DNA of 64,000 nucleotides from Paraspadella gotoi (GCA_051294375.1 CM119264.1:31314135-31378134), one strand, 5' to 3'; shown: positions 34,500 to 46,485, counted from the first letter of the stretch. Notes: generated by a model not told the origin, from the sequence alone. Numbers and translations are program-made.

Positions 34500-35230
34500 T
34501 AACAGGGGAATATGTAAAAGAAACAGATATTTGTTATCATACAATAATCAGTCATAGTCATAAACCTTTGGTTGAGACAAGAAATTTTTTTTGGTCAAAA
34601 TAAACTTTCTTATCTGTATCTATTACTAATTGATTATGTTTATATGTTTATTAACTACTATTATACATTTTAACGAAGTGTTTAAAACTCGTTTGCAATG
34701 ATTTTTTGAGGAAATTATTAAACCGAAAGCTGCTAACTGCTAAGGCCTTTTGTGAAGGAATCAATAGACAACTTTTTGTCCAAAAACACTGTCTTTAATG
34801 GAATAATTCCTTTCTCTATTATTTAATTAATTATCCTGGTTTTTTTTTGTTTAGCAGATTAGCTGTTTTGTCCGTGAAAAATAAAAAATAAAAAATTCTC
34901 TATGAAATAATTTAATTTCAACCTTAGAATTAGACAATCCAATACAAACGATATGCTAATTTTCAATTTTAACTATCGATCAAATAAAAAAATAACATTT
35001 TATACATTATATATACAATAATTAGGACATGACAAAATACATTAGTTACGACTTGAATAAAAATACATGTTGGTAATCTGTTACATAAGTTTATTCTACT
35101 TTTATCTTTTGATATATGGATTGAGTTAATATTAAGTCGAGATGAGACACTGCGCGTGTTCAAACAACTGAGAAACCCCCCCCCCAAGGAATCTTCTTCA
35201 CACATAATGTTTTAGTTTGTGGATAAGGCG
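34500..35230. other. AT-rich intergenic DNA; nothing identified
   Basis: No coding frame or repeat was recognised apart from a short C8 run near 35177. Confidence 0.4.
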
Positions 35231-35264
35231 CTACGTGAGCTGAAGATGACTGTCGGTAACTTCT

Positions 35265-35452
35265 ATAACCCCCTCTAGCAGCCATGGAACGGGTCCCTGG
35301 GCTTGGAACCAGGCTTGAGGGTTTGCCATGCCCCCAAGGCGGCTTACGGCCGTCTTCACGCTTCCCGCAGGGTAGGTACCGGGTTGGGATTGAACCCGGT
35401 ACCTAGTGGTCATGAGCTGATGGCTTTACTCAATGAGCCACCGGGTCACAAC
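35265..35452 (-). mobile_element. tRNA-derived SINE, copy 3 (most complete)
   Basis: Read on the minus strand, the head is GTGACCCGGTGGCTCATTGA (A-box-like TGGCTCATTGAG). The B-box-like GGTTCAATCCC lies about 45 bases further on. The body then reads GCGTGAAGACGGCCGTAAGC ... GGTTCCAAGCCCAGGGACCC and CATGGCTGCTAGAGGGGGTT. Spacing and boxes fit an RNA polymerase III promoter of tRNA type. Two further copies lie at 17722 and 18925. Confidence 0.78.
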
Positions 35453-36042
35453 TGAAAGTGTGGCGGGGTGAACCTAGGCAATGCCCGACTACAAATATTC
35501 ACAAACTTCGCATTGAAATCCTTTTTCGTTGCTGTTGATTTTATATATCGTTCAAGAAGATATATCGACATGACGTCACACAGTTATCTATAAATTAAAT
35601 ATAAAAAGGCGAAATAAAAAGCGAAGGAAAGGACGAATTCGTCGTAGCGACCAAGGAAAAGGCGAAGAAGCCAGAAAGTTCGTCGCGCGTCTGAAAAAAC
35701 GAAGCCAAAAAATCTCATCTGGTTTCTTTTTCCTTTTTTTCTCAACTAAGAAAGAAAAAATACCGATGTTCTTCTGTTTTATTATTTCTAATAAAAAAAT
35801 TAATCAGCGACATCTTCTAAACAATCAGCTAACCTTATGTTCGGAAGTAATTCTGTTTAAATGTAAATTAAATTTTAGTGCTTTTTAGTCGGGATCTGCT
35901 TATCAGCAGATCCCGACTCTATAAATCACTTTTTATAACTCACTTTTTCGGTCCGTCGGTCCGCCCCCTCAATATTGTCGGGCACACACTTATATCAATG
36001 TCAGAACATCGAATTATGATAAATTATGCAAAAAAAATGATG

Positions 36043-36160
36043 TCCGTCCGTCCGTCTGTCCGTCCGTCGTCTGTCCGTCCGTCCGTCGTCCGTCCGTCCG
36101 TCCGTCCGTCCGTCCGTCCGTCCGTCCGTCCGTCCGTCCGTCCGTCCGTCCGTCCGTCCC
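36043..36160 (+). repeat. (GTCC)n microsatellite
   Basis: About 28 tetranucleotide units with two GTC breaks. It occupies the same place in the element as the shorter tracts at 9020 and 11442. Confidence 0.95.
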
Positions 36161-37107
36161 ACCTTAGCAAAAAACACCAATTACTCGTGATTGATGGATG
36201 GATTTAAATGAAATTTTGTTGTGGATAGGTAAGTGTGTGATTGAGCTGGATATTAAGTTTCGATGGAATCGTCCGAGTGGAAATGAGTTTAAATGGAAAA
36301 AAAAAAAAATATATTCACTATTTGAACACCAATTGCTCATGAGTGGATGGGCTGATTGACCTGGAATTTTTGTGTGTGGGTAGGAAAGTGTGAGTGGAAA
36401 TGAGTTTAAATGGAAAAAAACAAAAAACCTGTTTTAACTAATTGAATTATGCTTCTTTTTCCTTTTATATTAAATGTATCTGCAGGATGTATTAATAAAT
36501 CAAATAATTAATCAGTTAATTATTCAATTAGTAAATAAATTAATCAATAATTAATTAATTAGTCAATCAATCCGTCCATCCGTCCATCTTAGCAAAAAGC
36601 TCCAATAACTCGTGATTGGCTGGTTGGATTGGAATTAAATTTTGTGGTGGGGTAGGAAAGTGTGTGATAAAGCTGGATATAAAATCTCGATGGAATCGTG
36701 TGAGTGGAAATTAGTTTAAATGGAAAAAACATAAGTCGAATTTACTAAAATCTTTTACTTATTTTAACCAATAAATACTCCAATTAATCATAATTGGATG
36801 GATAGATTGAGTTGAAATTTTGTGTGTGGGTAGGAAAACGTATGACGAAGCTTGATATAAAGTTTCAGTGGAAACGTACCAGTGGAAATGAGTTTAAATG
36901 AAAAAATAATGAGTCAATTTACTTGAATCTTTTTATTTATTTTAACCCATGATAGATTGAGATGAAATTTTGTGAGCCGGTAGGAAAGTTGAGTGAAGAA
37001 GCTAGATATAAAGTTTTGACGGAAATGCAAGTTAAAAAAATTATGAAGTTGAAAAAATGATGCAAGTTAAAAAAATCTTAAAAGCATAAGGATCGTCGCT
37101 ATTGCAT

Positions 37108-37109
<2 letters not shown>

Positions 37110-37156
<47 letters not shown>

Positions 37157-37200
37157 GAGGAGAAGAGAGAGAGTGAGAGAGAGAGAGAGAGAGGAGACAT
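37110..37200 (+). repeat. (GA)n microsatellite
   Basis: GA array with GTGAGAGG interruptions. Confidence 0.93.
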
Positions 37201-37299
37201 AAAATAAAAATCTTAAAAGACTCAAGATCGAGCCAGAGCCCACTATCATAGAAATTAATGAAAAAAACCGGGAAAAAAAATGAATGAATCATGCGATAA

Positions 37300-37515
37300 C
37301 GATTGTTGATGTACTAGTAATTGATTGAGGTAATACTAATTGATTGATGTAATAGTAATTTATTGATGTAATAGGAAATTGATTATTGATTCATTGATAA
37401 TCAATTATTGATGCGATGATAGTCATTCACTGCTGTGATGATAGTCATTCAGTGATGCGATGATTGTCATTCATTGATGCGATGATTGTCATTCATTGAT
37501 GCGATGATAGTCAAT
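37300..37515 (+). repeat. Tandem ATTGATGCGATGATAGTCATTC array
   Basis: Units of about 22-24 bp (TCATTCATTGATGCGATGAT) repeat four to five times at 37410-37512. They are preceded by diverged ATTGATGTAATAGTAATT units. Confidence 0.8.
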
Positions 37516-37540
37516 AAAACAAAACAAATGCGTGTATGAG

Positions 37541-37543
37541 TGA

Positions 37544-37584
<41 letters not shown>

Positions 37585-37589
37585 AAGAA

Positions 37590-37631
<42 letters not shown>

Positions 37632-38074
37632 AGAAAGAGAATAAATCCACGAAAATCTCGATGAAAATATGGGATTTTGTATTGAAAAAAAGCGCGGAAT
37701 AAATGGCAATAATAAAAAGTTTTTAGAAGGAAAAAAATAATCAGAATTTTTCAAAAAACAAACGATCACGCAAAAGATCGGACAGATAGGGAACAGACAC
37801 ACACAGAGAGACAGAGAGACGAGAGAGAGAGAGAAAAAGAGAGAGAGAGAGAGAGAACAGCCGCTGCAGAGAAAAGAGAAAGAGCGATATATAATAATTA
37901 AAAGAGAGAGAGAGAGAGAAGCTCTACAGCCCCTTTACTCGTTAAAGAATCAGCAGTACTTATGGCGCCGCACGTAGCGTGAGCTATTCTCTACCCAAAG
38001 GACCCGGGTTCGCGCCCTGTTCGCGGCATCGTTTTTTACATTAGTGAACCCACATTATATCTAAAAAATTTTTG

Positions 38075-38119
<45 letters not shown>

Positions 38120-38200
38120 AGCTGGACAGACGCTGCAGAGCCGGAACTCGTTTTTAGAAAGAGCAGTGACGGAGAAAAAGAGAGAGAGAGAGAGAGCGAC
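37541..38200 (+). repeat. Series of (GA)n arrays
   Basis: GA-rich arrays lie at 37541-37640, 37805-37855, 37902-37920, 38083-38116 and 38175-38196. Short unique pieces between them include two GCTGCAGAG-containing segments that resemble each other (37860 and 38131). Confidence 0.9.
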
Positions 38201-38639
38201 ATATAATTAAAACGTTTTTGTTTTGTAAATAAAACATAAACAAATACCAATATTGATATGAAACATGAGAATTTAAAAGATCTTGATGATTAGAAGCCAT
38301 ATATGAAAATTCAAACTCCCTATGATATCACACTTTCAGAAGCCATGAATTGCAAAAAAGCGAGACCGAAGCTAAAGCGAAAAAAATCTAGACGGACGGC
38401 TTTGCCCGCCTTGGCTCGATAATAGAGGATATTTGTTTGTTTTGATAAAATGTAAACAAAACATTTATAACTGTCCTGACTCAATTTTAAGGACATCGAT
38501 GATGACAAGCTGAATATAAATTATAATTATTATTATTATTAATTAACTTAATCTATTAATTAATTAATTAAATTATCGTAGGCAGATCCGACATTTGTTT
38601 GCCAAACTTGTTTTGGTAAAATTTGAGTTTAAAAGATAT

Positions 38640-39095
38640 ATTTAGCTACATATCAAATCTTGCCTAATTAATAAAAAATGTCATAGTTTCTCTGTCTTAA
38701 TTATAAACCGATTCGAGTGTCTTTTGTTCGAATTCGATCTTCGATCAAAAACGAATACAATTGAAAAAAAAAAAATAAAATTTCAATATCATTTTTGGCA
38801 GAAAAATAAATTGGATTCTTAACAAAATGTAATTTTGTGTCTTTGGACTAAACGGCCTTAATTCTCACCCACTCGAGGCCGTTGGCAGCCTCACGCGCCC
38901 AGCCAACCCTCTTTAAGTCACCTTTAAGGTCACCCCTATCCCCTCGCCCTACTTCCACCCTCTCACCGAAAAGCCCCTTAGTCTCTCACATCTTTTTTTG
39001 TCTATCAGTTCTTTGCTCATTCTTATCAATCCTTCATGACACTTCTATCTTCGGCCTTATTTTCGTAAAATGCCCCATTTCGTCTAAAATTCGGG
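38640..39095. other. Intergenic DNA; 3' part related to the flank of SINE copy 2
   Basis: 39050-39105 (GGCCTTATTTTC ... CCCATTTCGTCTAAAATTC) is similar to 19148-19205, directly after SINE copy 2. This suggests a shared tail of a repeat family. The C-rich 38880-39000 segment is not recognised. Confidence 0.45.
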
Positions 39096-39109
39096 ATTAA
39101 ATTATTTTT

Positions 39110-39310
39110 GAGGATAAAAGATTAGGTTAAAAGTTAGGGTTAGGGATTAGGTTAAGGATTAGGTTAAGGATTAGGTTAAGGATTAGGTTAAGGATTTGGT
39201 TAAGGATTAGGTTAAGGATTAGGTTAAGGATTAGGTTAAAGATTAGTGTTAGCGATTAGGTTAAGGATTAGGTTAAGGATTAGGTTAAGGATTGATTGTT
39301 AAGTGTCATC
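39110..39310 (+). repeat. Telomere-like minisatellite (GGATTAGGTTAA)n
   Basis: About fifteen 12-bp units GGATTAGGTTAA, with an initial GTTAGGGTTAGGG piece. After the palindrome the array resumes to about 39545 in a more degenerate form. Related, shorter arrays occur at 51800-51990 and, in reverse orientation, at about 59800-60000. Confidence 0.92.
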
Positions 39311-39330
39311 TCATGCACCGAGTAGTTTGA

Positions 39331-39502
39331 TAAAGAAAAACATCGATTTGGGAAACAGTGCTAATTTTATTTAGACCATGCATTCAAACCATTTAGCTGG
39401 TTCATTATTCAAGGCCAGGCTTGAATAATGAACCAGCTAAATGGTTTGAATGCATGGTCTAAATAAAATTAGCACTGTTTCCCAAATCGATGTTTTTCTT
39501 TA
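39331..39502. repeat. Perfect palindrome, 83-bp arms, 6-bp spacer
   Basis: Arm 39331-39413 (TAAAGAAAAACATCGATTTG...) is an exact reverse complement of 39420-39502 around the spacer GCCAGG. It interrupts the telomere-like minisatellite, which continues on both sides. The equivalent in copy C (52011-52189) has many small indels. Confidence 0.95.
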
Positions 39503-39934
39503 GGTTAAGGATTAGTGTTAGCGATTAGGTTATAAATTAGCGTTAGGGATTAGAGTTAAGGTGAGTGATAACCGATTACAGTTTAGTTTTAGTATTAAGG
39601 ATTAGATTAATGTTAGATAATAAGGTTAAGGATTAGAATTAAGAATTAAGTCTAAGGTTTAATAACAAATTAAATTTGAATATTAAGCATAAAATTAAGT
39701 TCACGAATTAAAAAACAGAAATTGGGCGCAATTGAAAAAAAAAGCTCTGCTCTTTTTGCTTTTAATTGTTTCTATACTTTTCTCTATCATTTCTTTTCTC
39801 TCTCCTTCACTCATTATCTCACTTCTCTCACTTAACTTTTCTCATTCCTTATTTCATTTCTTCTATCACTCCTCTGTCACTTGACCATCATAACTTATTT
39901 TCGCTTCTCTTCTTGGGTCCGCCCCCAATCTACG

Positions 39935-40022
39935 AGGGAAGGAGAGGGAGAGGGAGATAGAGATNNNNNNNNNNNNNNNNNNNNNNNNNGAGAGAGAGAG
40001 AGAGAGAGGAGAGGGAGGAGAG

Positions 40023-40060
<38 letters not shown>

Positions 40061-40223
40061 TGAGAGGAGAGAGAGAGAGAAGGAGAGGATCCGCCCCACT
40101 CATCGCGGGATCTCCATTCAAAAGATTACTCAAGGCAAAATGGTAAAGAATAAGTTGGGAAAAGAAATGAAGAGAGAGAGAGACAGAGAGGGATAGAGAC
40201 AGAAATAGAGCGAGAGAGAGAAA

Positions 40224-40259
<36 letters not shown>

Positions 40260-40275
40260 AGAGAGGAGAGAGATT
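39935..40275 (+). repeat. (GA)n fields of copy A
   Basis: GA arrays with GGAGAGG and GATAGAGAC interruptions at 39935-40080 and 40170-40275. They are separated by the CCGCCCCACTCATCGCGGGA segment. Confidence 0.93.
39965..39989. other. Assembly gap (25 N)
   Basis: Gap within a GA-rich field of copy A. The same region of copy C (52640-52660) is unbroken, so sequence lost here is likely GA repeat. Confidence 0.99.
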
Positions 40276-40674
40276 GCACCTTTTATATTTATGTAAAGTA
40301 TTTGATAACGAAACAACAAAAAAGAAACTCAAACATATATATATATATAATATAAATATAATTCATACCAATTTGAACATCAAAACGAAAAGAATGCCAA
40401 CGTTCGATAGACTAAAAGTTTCAGACGATTGAAAAGAATAAAAAAGGGTAAAGACAAGAAGTACAGATGGGAGAATAGAATGAAGAACAGATGGTAACAG
40501 ATGATAGAACAGATGTGAAAAACAGATGGGAGTTCAAATTGGGAGTACAGGATGAGAACAGTATGGGAATTCTCTCTCTTTTAAGCAAAAAATGGTAAAG
40601 AATAAGTTGGGAAAAGAATGAAGAGAGAGAGAGACAGAGAGGGATAGAGACAGAAATAGAGCGAGAGAGAGAAA

Positions 40675-40726
<52 letters not shown>

Positions 40727-41000
40727 CCTTTTATATTATGTAAAGTATTTGATAACGAAACAACAAAAAGAAACTCAAACATATAATATAATATAATATA
40801 ATATAATATAATATAATATAATCATACCAATTTGAACATCAAAACGAAAAGAATGCCAACGTTCGATAGACTAAAAAGTTCAGACGATGAAAAGAATAAA
40901 AAAGGGTAAAAGACAAGAAGTACAGATGGGAGAAGAGATGGAAGAACAGATGGGATAACAGATGAGAGAACAGATGGGAAAACAGATGGGAGTTCAAATT
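40138..41000 (+). repeat. Internal tandem duplication (about 450 bp) in copy A
   Basis: The order GGTAAAGAATAAGTTGGGAA, (GA)n, GCACCTTTTATATT, AATTTGAACATCAAAACGAA, AGTACAGATGGGAGA occurs twice in succession (from 40138 and from 40590). Copy C has it once (from about 52865). Confidence 0.85.
40779..40822 (+). repeat. (ATATA)n pentanucleotide-type array
   Basis: AATAT/ATATA units repeated about eight times. The equivalent in copy C at about 53069-53100 is shorter. Confidence 0.9.
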
Positions 41001-41230
41001 GGAGTACAGATTGAGGAACAGATGGGAGAACAGATGAGAGTACAGGTGGGAGAACAGATGGGAGAACCGGTGGTAGAACATATGGAAGAACAGATTGGAG
41101 AACAGATTGGAGACCAGATGGGAGAACACATGGAAAAACAGATGGAAAAACAGATGTGAGAACACATGGAAGAATAGATGGGTGACCAGATGCAAGAATA
41201 GATGGGAGAACAGATGGGAGAACAGATGGG
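40918..41230 (+). repeat. 12-bp minisatellite (AGATGGGAGAAC)n
   Basis: More than twenty diverged 12-bp units. Because 12 is divisible by 3, the array stays open in several frames and gives a misleading tetrapeptide-repeat frame. The equivalent array in copy C is at about 53210-53535. Confidence 0.93.
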
Positions 41231-41239
41231 TAGTACGGC

Positions 41240-42160
41240 GTAGTAAAATTCCTAAGTTTAACTTTAATTAAAATTCTAAAAGTGAGGAACGAACAACATT
41301 ATACTTATGAACATTTATGCTAATTAAAAGAAAAATTTCTAATAATATTTTACAAATTTACACCGCAGTAGGCCCCTATACACATCTGTATATCTGTACT
41401 AAACCACAAAATTGTTAAAATTTCAAAAACAGTTTTTTTCTTAAGTTATCTTTTTGCCAGATTTGGATTCGTCATTAAAAAGCTTGATTAAAAAGAAAAA
41501 TAACTCTTTTGAAGTAAAAATTTCCTTCATAAAGTGGGTCAAAATTTAGATAAAAAAGCTATTATTTTAAGCTGAAAATTAACTTTTATATATTAATATA
41601 TAGTTTTTTTAATTTTTAACCCACTTAATGAAATCAATTTTTTAAAAAAAATGGAATTATATTTTCTTCTATCAACTTTTGACACGAGCGAATCTCAAAT
41701 CTGCAATCAAAAATAAGAAAGCCTATTTTGAAATTTTCGATTTATAAAGGATAGTATACTATATATAAATATTAGCTCCTACTGCGAAAATTAAAAAAAA
41801 CATAACAAATTAATTGTTTTTTTACAAATTTAAGTTCACTGAATGGTTATTTTTTTCATAATTGACTTTTAAGAATTTTCGTATTGTAACTTTTCACTAC
41901 GCCTTAATGGGTAGCGAGATTGAGGAATAGATAGCGGGATATCCGTGTTTTAAATTGGAAAGAGATTTTTGAAATGAAGGAAATTTATGGGTGAAACAGC
42001 ATGGTTGTGAGAGATAACTCATTAAGGTGAACAGATGGACGGGACACAGATGATTATAAGGAAAAGAAGAGAGGATTAATAAGGACAGGGGAAGAACGGC
42101 AGAGGAGGTAGTGAGAGATGGGAGGAGAGACGAAGGACAGGAGAGATAAAAGATTACAAC
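41240..42160. other. AT-rich core shared by copies A, B and C; no gene
   Basis: AT-rich sequence repeated at 46611-47470 and 53570-54470. No frame survives in any copy. It contains the phrase TTCACTACGCCTTAATGGGT in all three. Confidence 0.7.
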
Positions 42161-42199
42161 TATATGATAATGATATTTGTCTTGCGATGGCCTAGTCGT

Positions 42200-42289
42200 C
42201 AGTCTCGTCCGTCGTCGTCGTCGGTCGTCGTTTGGAATTCGATGAAAAAAATCATCACAGACCGCAAAAAGAGTCGCGAAATTTTGAGA

Positions 42290-42337
<48 letters not shown>

Positions 42338-42750
42338 CAGCAGAGAGAGAGAGAGAGTGAGAGAAGAGAGACAAGAAAGAGAGAGAACAGTAGAGAGAGA
42401 GAGAAGAAAGAGAGGACGAGGTTACAAGAGAGAGAAGACCTGATGAAGACGAGAGAAGGAGAGGAGAAGAGGAGAGAGAAAGGATAGGAAGATGAGAGAG
42501 GCAGGGAAGATGAGAAAGACAGAAGAGAGAGAGAGACAGAAGAATAGAGAGAGAGAGACGAGTCAACGAAGAAGCGACGAGACGAGAGGGGTAAAGAGAG
42601 GGTGAGAGAGAGAGAGAAGACGTGAGAAGAGAGCAGATCTGTGCAAGAGAAGGAGCAGATGAGACGAGATGAGCCAGTGAACATAGAGACGAGAAGACTC
42701 CGACGCGATGAGACGAGGAAAAAGAACGAGATTACAACGATGAGCGAGAA
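42200..42750 (+). repeat. (GTC)n then GA-rich field of copy A
   Basis: A short GTCGTCGTCG run is followed by a GA-rich field with CAGCAGAG and ACGAG interruptions. Equivalents are at 47500-48060 (copy B) and 54505-55110 (copy C). Confidence 0.88.
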
Positions 42751-43439
42751 GAGAACGGTAGAGAACGTACTGATATGATTTATAGGGTTAGAAATTGTGA
42801 GATTACAGAGATGGAGGTATAGAGAAGAAGTGATTTGAGAAGACTAGCGTAGAAAGTCGAGATGAGAGAGAAGAGACAGAAGAAATTTAGCGAGAAGAGA
42901 AATGGCAGAATATGCCGCACAACTAATAACTCGGAGAGAGAATTGAGGAGACGAGGGAGTGTGTTATGACGATTTGGCCACCGAGAGAGATAAGGAAGAG
43001 GAGGGGATAAATTTGACGGCGAGTTTATTCTTATACGTTTCATTTTCCGACTCTTATTACTTATTGCCGAATTTCGATTTTACTTCTTTTAGCTCGACAG
43101 AACAGACAGGAAAGACAGACAGAAAGCAAACGAAAGAAGATAGACCAGGCTGATTTTCTGAGAAAAAAAACGTTTAAAAGGAGAAAGAGAGAAAAGATCT
43201 TATGAAAGAACGAGACACGGCGTTGAAGTGCCACGGCGCCGCTGGGCAATGACAAGCGTGGCATAAATGGACACGTGTTGAACCCGAGACATTGCATCCC
43301 GCAATGACGTTCCATGGCGCTGCGTCCCTCGCATAAAGACCGATCGGTCAGAACGTCTGCCACCAATTCAATAATCAAAGCAAAAAACGGCGAACGCAAG
43401 AAATCTCTCTCACTTTTTTCCCTGATTTTTTTTGATAAT

Positions 43440-43980
43440 TGGACGCGAAGAGGAAGAGAGGGAGGAAGAGGAAGAAAGGGAGGAAGATGAGAGGAGGGAG
43501 GAAGAGGAGGAAAGGGAGAAAGAAAGAGGAAGAGAAAGAGGAGGAGAGAGGAGAAAAGGGAGAAAGAAGAAGAGGAGGAGGAAGAGAAGAGGAAGAGGAG
43601 GAAGGTAGGAAAGAAGAAGAGAGAGAAGGAGGAAGAAGAGGCAGGAGAAAGAGGCAGGAGAGGGAAAAGGGAGGAAGAAGAAGAGATGGAGGAAGAGAGG
43701 AAGAGAAAAAAAAGAGGAAGAAAGAAAAGAGAGGAGGAAGAGGAGAAGAAGAGAGGAGGAGGAAAGAGGGAGGAAGGGTAGGAAGATGAAGAGGAGGAGA
43801 AAGAAAGAGGAGGAAGAAGAGCGAAAGAGGCGGAAGAGGCGGGAAGGAGAGAAGGGGAAGCGATGAGAATGAGGAAAGTGGGAGGCAGAGGCAGAAAAGG
43901 GAGGAAAGAAGAAGAAGAGGCAAGAGGAAGAAGAGGAAGAAAGGGAGGAAGAATTACGAGGAGGAAAGGAGGGGGACAGA
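43440..43980 (+). repeat. Polypurine tract of copy A
   Basis: About 540 bases of G/A (GGAAGAGGAGG type) with rare interruptions. The equivalent in copy C is at 55500-56110. Confidence 0.93.
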
Positions 43981-44309
43981 GAAAATTAACTTAAAATATG
44001 ATAAAGATAATTAATTAAAATTATTTTTAATAAATATTCATATTTTTATTGAATTTAATTTATCTCAAGGGGTTTTAAGTGTGGACTCAGTCTTTTCTTT
44101 GAGTTAAATCAAAATATTTCGATATGATAATTAAAATTAGTAATGTAAGAGGTGATTGAAAGTGATGAAGCAATTTAAATGTGATGTAAGCTCATGAAAT
44201 GACTTGATGCGGTTGATTTTGGTTTTTGCATGTGATGGATAGTGATTGAACGGTGGACCTTCGCATGAGGACGGTGAAAATTGTGAGAGAAAATGGATTT
44301 TGGAAAGAA

Positions 44310-44321
44310 TTCCGGGAAAGT

Positions 44322-44352
<31 letters not shown>

Positions 44353-45015
44353 TGAGGAAGAAGAGAAGAGAGAGAGAAAGAGGGAGAGACAGAGAGAGAG
44401 AGAGAGAGACGGAGAGAGAGAGAGAGAGAGACATCGAGAGAATACTTGGTCGAATGCGAAGAAAATGGTCGTTTTTTGCTGAACCGAATTCTGAACCTCA
44501 GGGAAGGGGGGACAGAAGAAGGGGGAAGGGGGAAAGGGGGAAGGAGGAAGGGAGAAGAGGGGAAATAGTGGGAAAGGAGGAAAGGTGAGAAGGGAGGAAG
44601 GGATTGGGGGAAAGCGGGATGGGGAAGGAGTAAAATGAGAAGGGCAAGTGGAAGGAGGTAAGGGAAAAAGGGGGAAAGGAGGATGGGGAAGGGGAATTGG
44701 GAAGGGGGATGGGGAGAAAGGGAGAAGGGTAAAATGGAAGGATAAAGGGGGATGGGGGAAAGGGGGAAGGGGAAAAGGGGGAAGGCCAAAGGGGAAGGAG
44801 TAAAAGGGAAAAAAGGGGGAAAGGGGGATGGGGGAAGGGGGGAAGGGGAAAAAATGAAAGAGGGGGAAAAAAGGGAAGGGGTGAAAGGGAGAAAGGGAGA
44901 AGGGAGGAGAGAGGAAAGAAGGTAACGAGGTAGGAGGAAAGGAGGAGGGGTTTAACGCGAGGTAAGGTAGTTATGGGGAAAAGGAGGAAAGGGAAAGAAG
45001 CATTATGGAAAGGGA
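44310..45015 (+). repeat. (GA)n and GGGGAAAGGGGGA tract of copy A
   Basis: (GA)n fields at 44320-44435, then a G-rich purine tract (GGGGGAAAGGGGGAAGG) at about 44500-45010. The runs of four to six G are unusual for the window. Copy C has an N gap at this place (56458-56576). Confidence 0.9.
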
Positions 45016-45049
45016 GGAGGGGTAAGCGAAGCGTAAGGTAGTTATGGAA

Positions 45050-46380
45050 AAGGAGTCGACGCCAAGAAAGGTCATCCAAGCGAGAGGGAAGGTCGGCTCG
45101 AGGTAAGTCGAGTTAAAAGGTCATATATACCGAAAAACGGGGAAAGCGGAGACTTCTCGAAATCTTGACTTTTCCTTGATTTTTTTTATTCCATTGGTCT
45201 TTTTTTTTTTGGCGGGAAAAAGAGAATTCATATTTTGGAGAGAGTATATACTGTTGTGAAACGAATTCTTTGTGTTAGTATATACAATACATTTGTTATA
45301 CATATCAATTATACAAGGTGATAGACAGACGCGGGGTCTATTAACCCCTCCTTCTCATTCACCTCCTCTTCAATCCTGCTCCCCAGGGATTCGGCGGCCG
45401 CGTTCACGAGATTCAGTTCACCTTTCTCTCTCTTCTCCTACTGTTTCTCTCCCTTTTTTTACCCTCATGATTGTCGCCGTATAGATTTTCCTGCCGTCAA
45501 TTATATATTTTTCCCGCATCTCGTGACTTTACTTTCGGTTAGATACCTTTTCAGAGACATATATATAAAATACATTTGCTAGCTGAGTAATCTTTGGTTA
45601 ATTCGACTTGATTTTTTAAAAATCATTTGCATATTGTAGCAGTCTAGATTATTTTTATGACTATCGAATTCTTCTTCATTAGAATGTGAAAGATTATTAT
45701 TTTTAACATTAATACACATTTTCTTACGGCTGACGCGAATAGATAGATTAGTTGCTCGACTAATATGATAACTGTCCTACGTCAAAGTTCAAGTTTCTCC
45801 TAGAAATTTCACATTTCGTCATTGTCATTTCCCTGTTCGATTTTAGCCGTAAAGCGAAGAGGGAAAACGGCGGAGGAAAATTAAGTATCTGGAGTTATTT
45901 TTATTTATCTCGAAACGTCGTGGAGAGCCCAAGTTGAGTTGCTTCGCGAGCCAGCGGACCAAAACGTCTTTTAGCAAGTGGAAGTTTATATTTTAAGCTC
46001 ATATTTAATGTCACCTTTTATATTTTTAAATTCGAAATTAAATTACATTAATTGTAGCCTCGATTTCATGTGGAGAAAACATTGAAAATCCGATTACTCG
46101 TCATATTTGATTGTCTGATGATTGATGAATGAATTTACATAAATCCTTCCTAATTCTGAAACCGTCCTTTTCTCGAAACCAAAGTCAGACAACGATTATC
46201 CAAAACAAATTGTTCGAACCCACAAACTAGTTATGATATAGAAAGACGGATAAAAATTATAACATGAAATTATATTGTAAAAATTGAGCAGTAAAAACAG
46301 AACAAAAAAGTTTTAGGAAAAAAAATTCATATAAAAACGTTTTTTCCCAGTAGACCTATAGAATGATGGTTATGCCAACC
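45050..46380. other. Unique-looking flank of copy A; no gene
   Basis: Moderately AT-rich DNA matched by 56790-58085 in copy C. Short frames such as 45272-45484 are not conserved in length between copies because of indels, which argues against coding. Confidence 0.6.
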
Positions 46381-46387
46381 CTTGTCA

Positions 46388-46399
46388 AAATCTCTCTCT

Positions 46400-46446
<47 letters not shown>

Positions 46447-46485
46447 CTTCTCTCTCTCTTCTCTCTCTCTCATCTCTCGCGGACT
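46388..46485 (+). repeat. (CT)n microsatellite of copy A
   Basis: CT array with several TCTTC/TCCTC breaks. The equivalent in copy C (58090-58137) is uninterrupted. Confidence 0.93.

Larger units (their letters stand above)
35888..38600 (+). mobile_element. Hairpin-headed dispersed repeat, copy 3 (long, probably interrupted)
   Basis: The left end is a perfect 13-bp-arm hairpin (GTCGGGATCTGCT / AGCAGATCCCGAC, loop TATC, 35888-35917). It is followed by TCTATAAATCACTTTTTAT and CGGTCCGTCGGTCC, then (GTCC)n at 36043-36160. Four or more internal units contain GGTAGGAAAGTGTGTGA and GTGGAAATGAGTTTAAATGG at about 36220-37025. The right end, GTAGGCAGATCCGACATTTG, is at about 38579-38598. Between 37085 and 38520 lies unrelated (GA)n-rich sequence, so the copy probably holds later insertions, or the right end belongs to another copy. 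Confidence 0.55.

Noticed and set aside
37960-38035. tRNA-like stretch with GGGTTCGCGCCC resembling a B box
   Set aside because: I could not fold a cloverleaf with a paired acceptor stem and an anticodon arm. It may be a further SINE-type fragment, but support is too thin.
43375-43923. 182-codon minus-strand Ser/Leu/Pro frame in copy A
   Set aside because: It is a translation of the polypurine tract and is not maintained in copy C.
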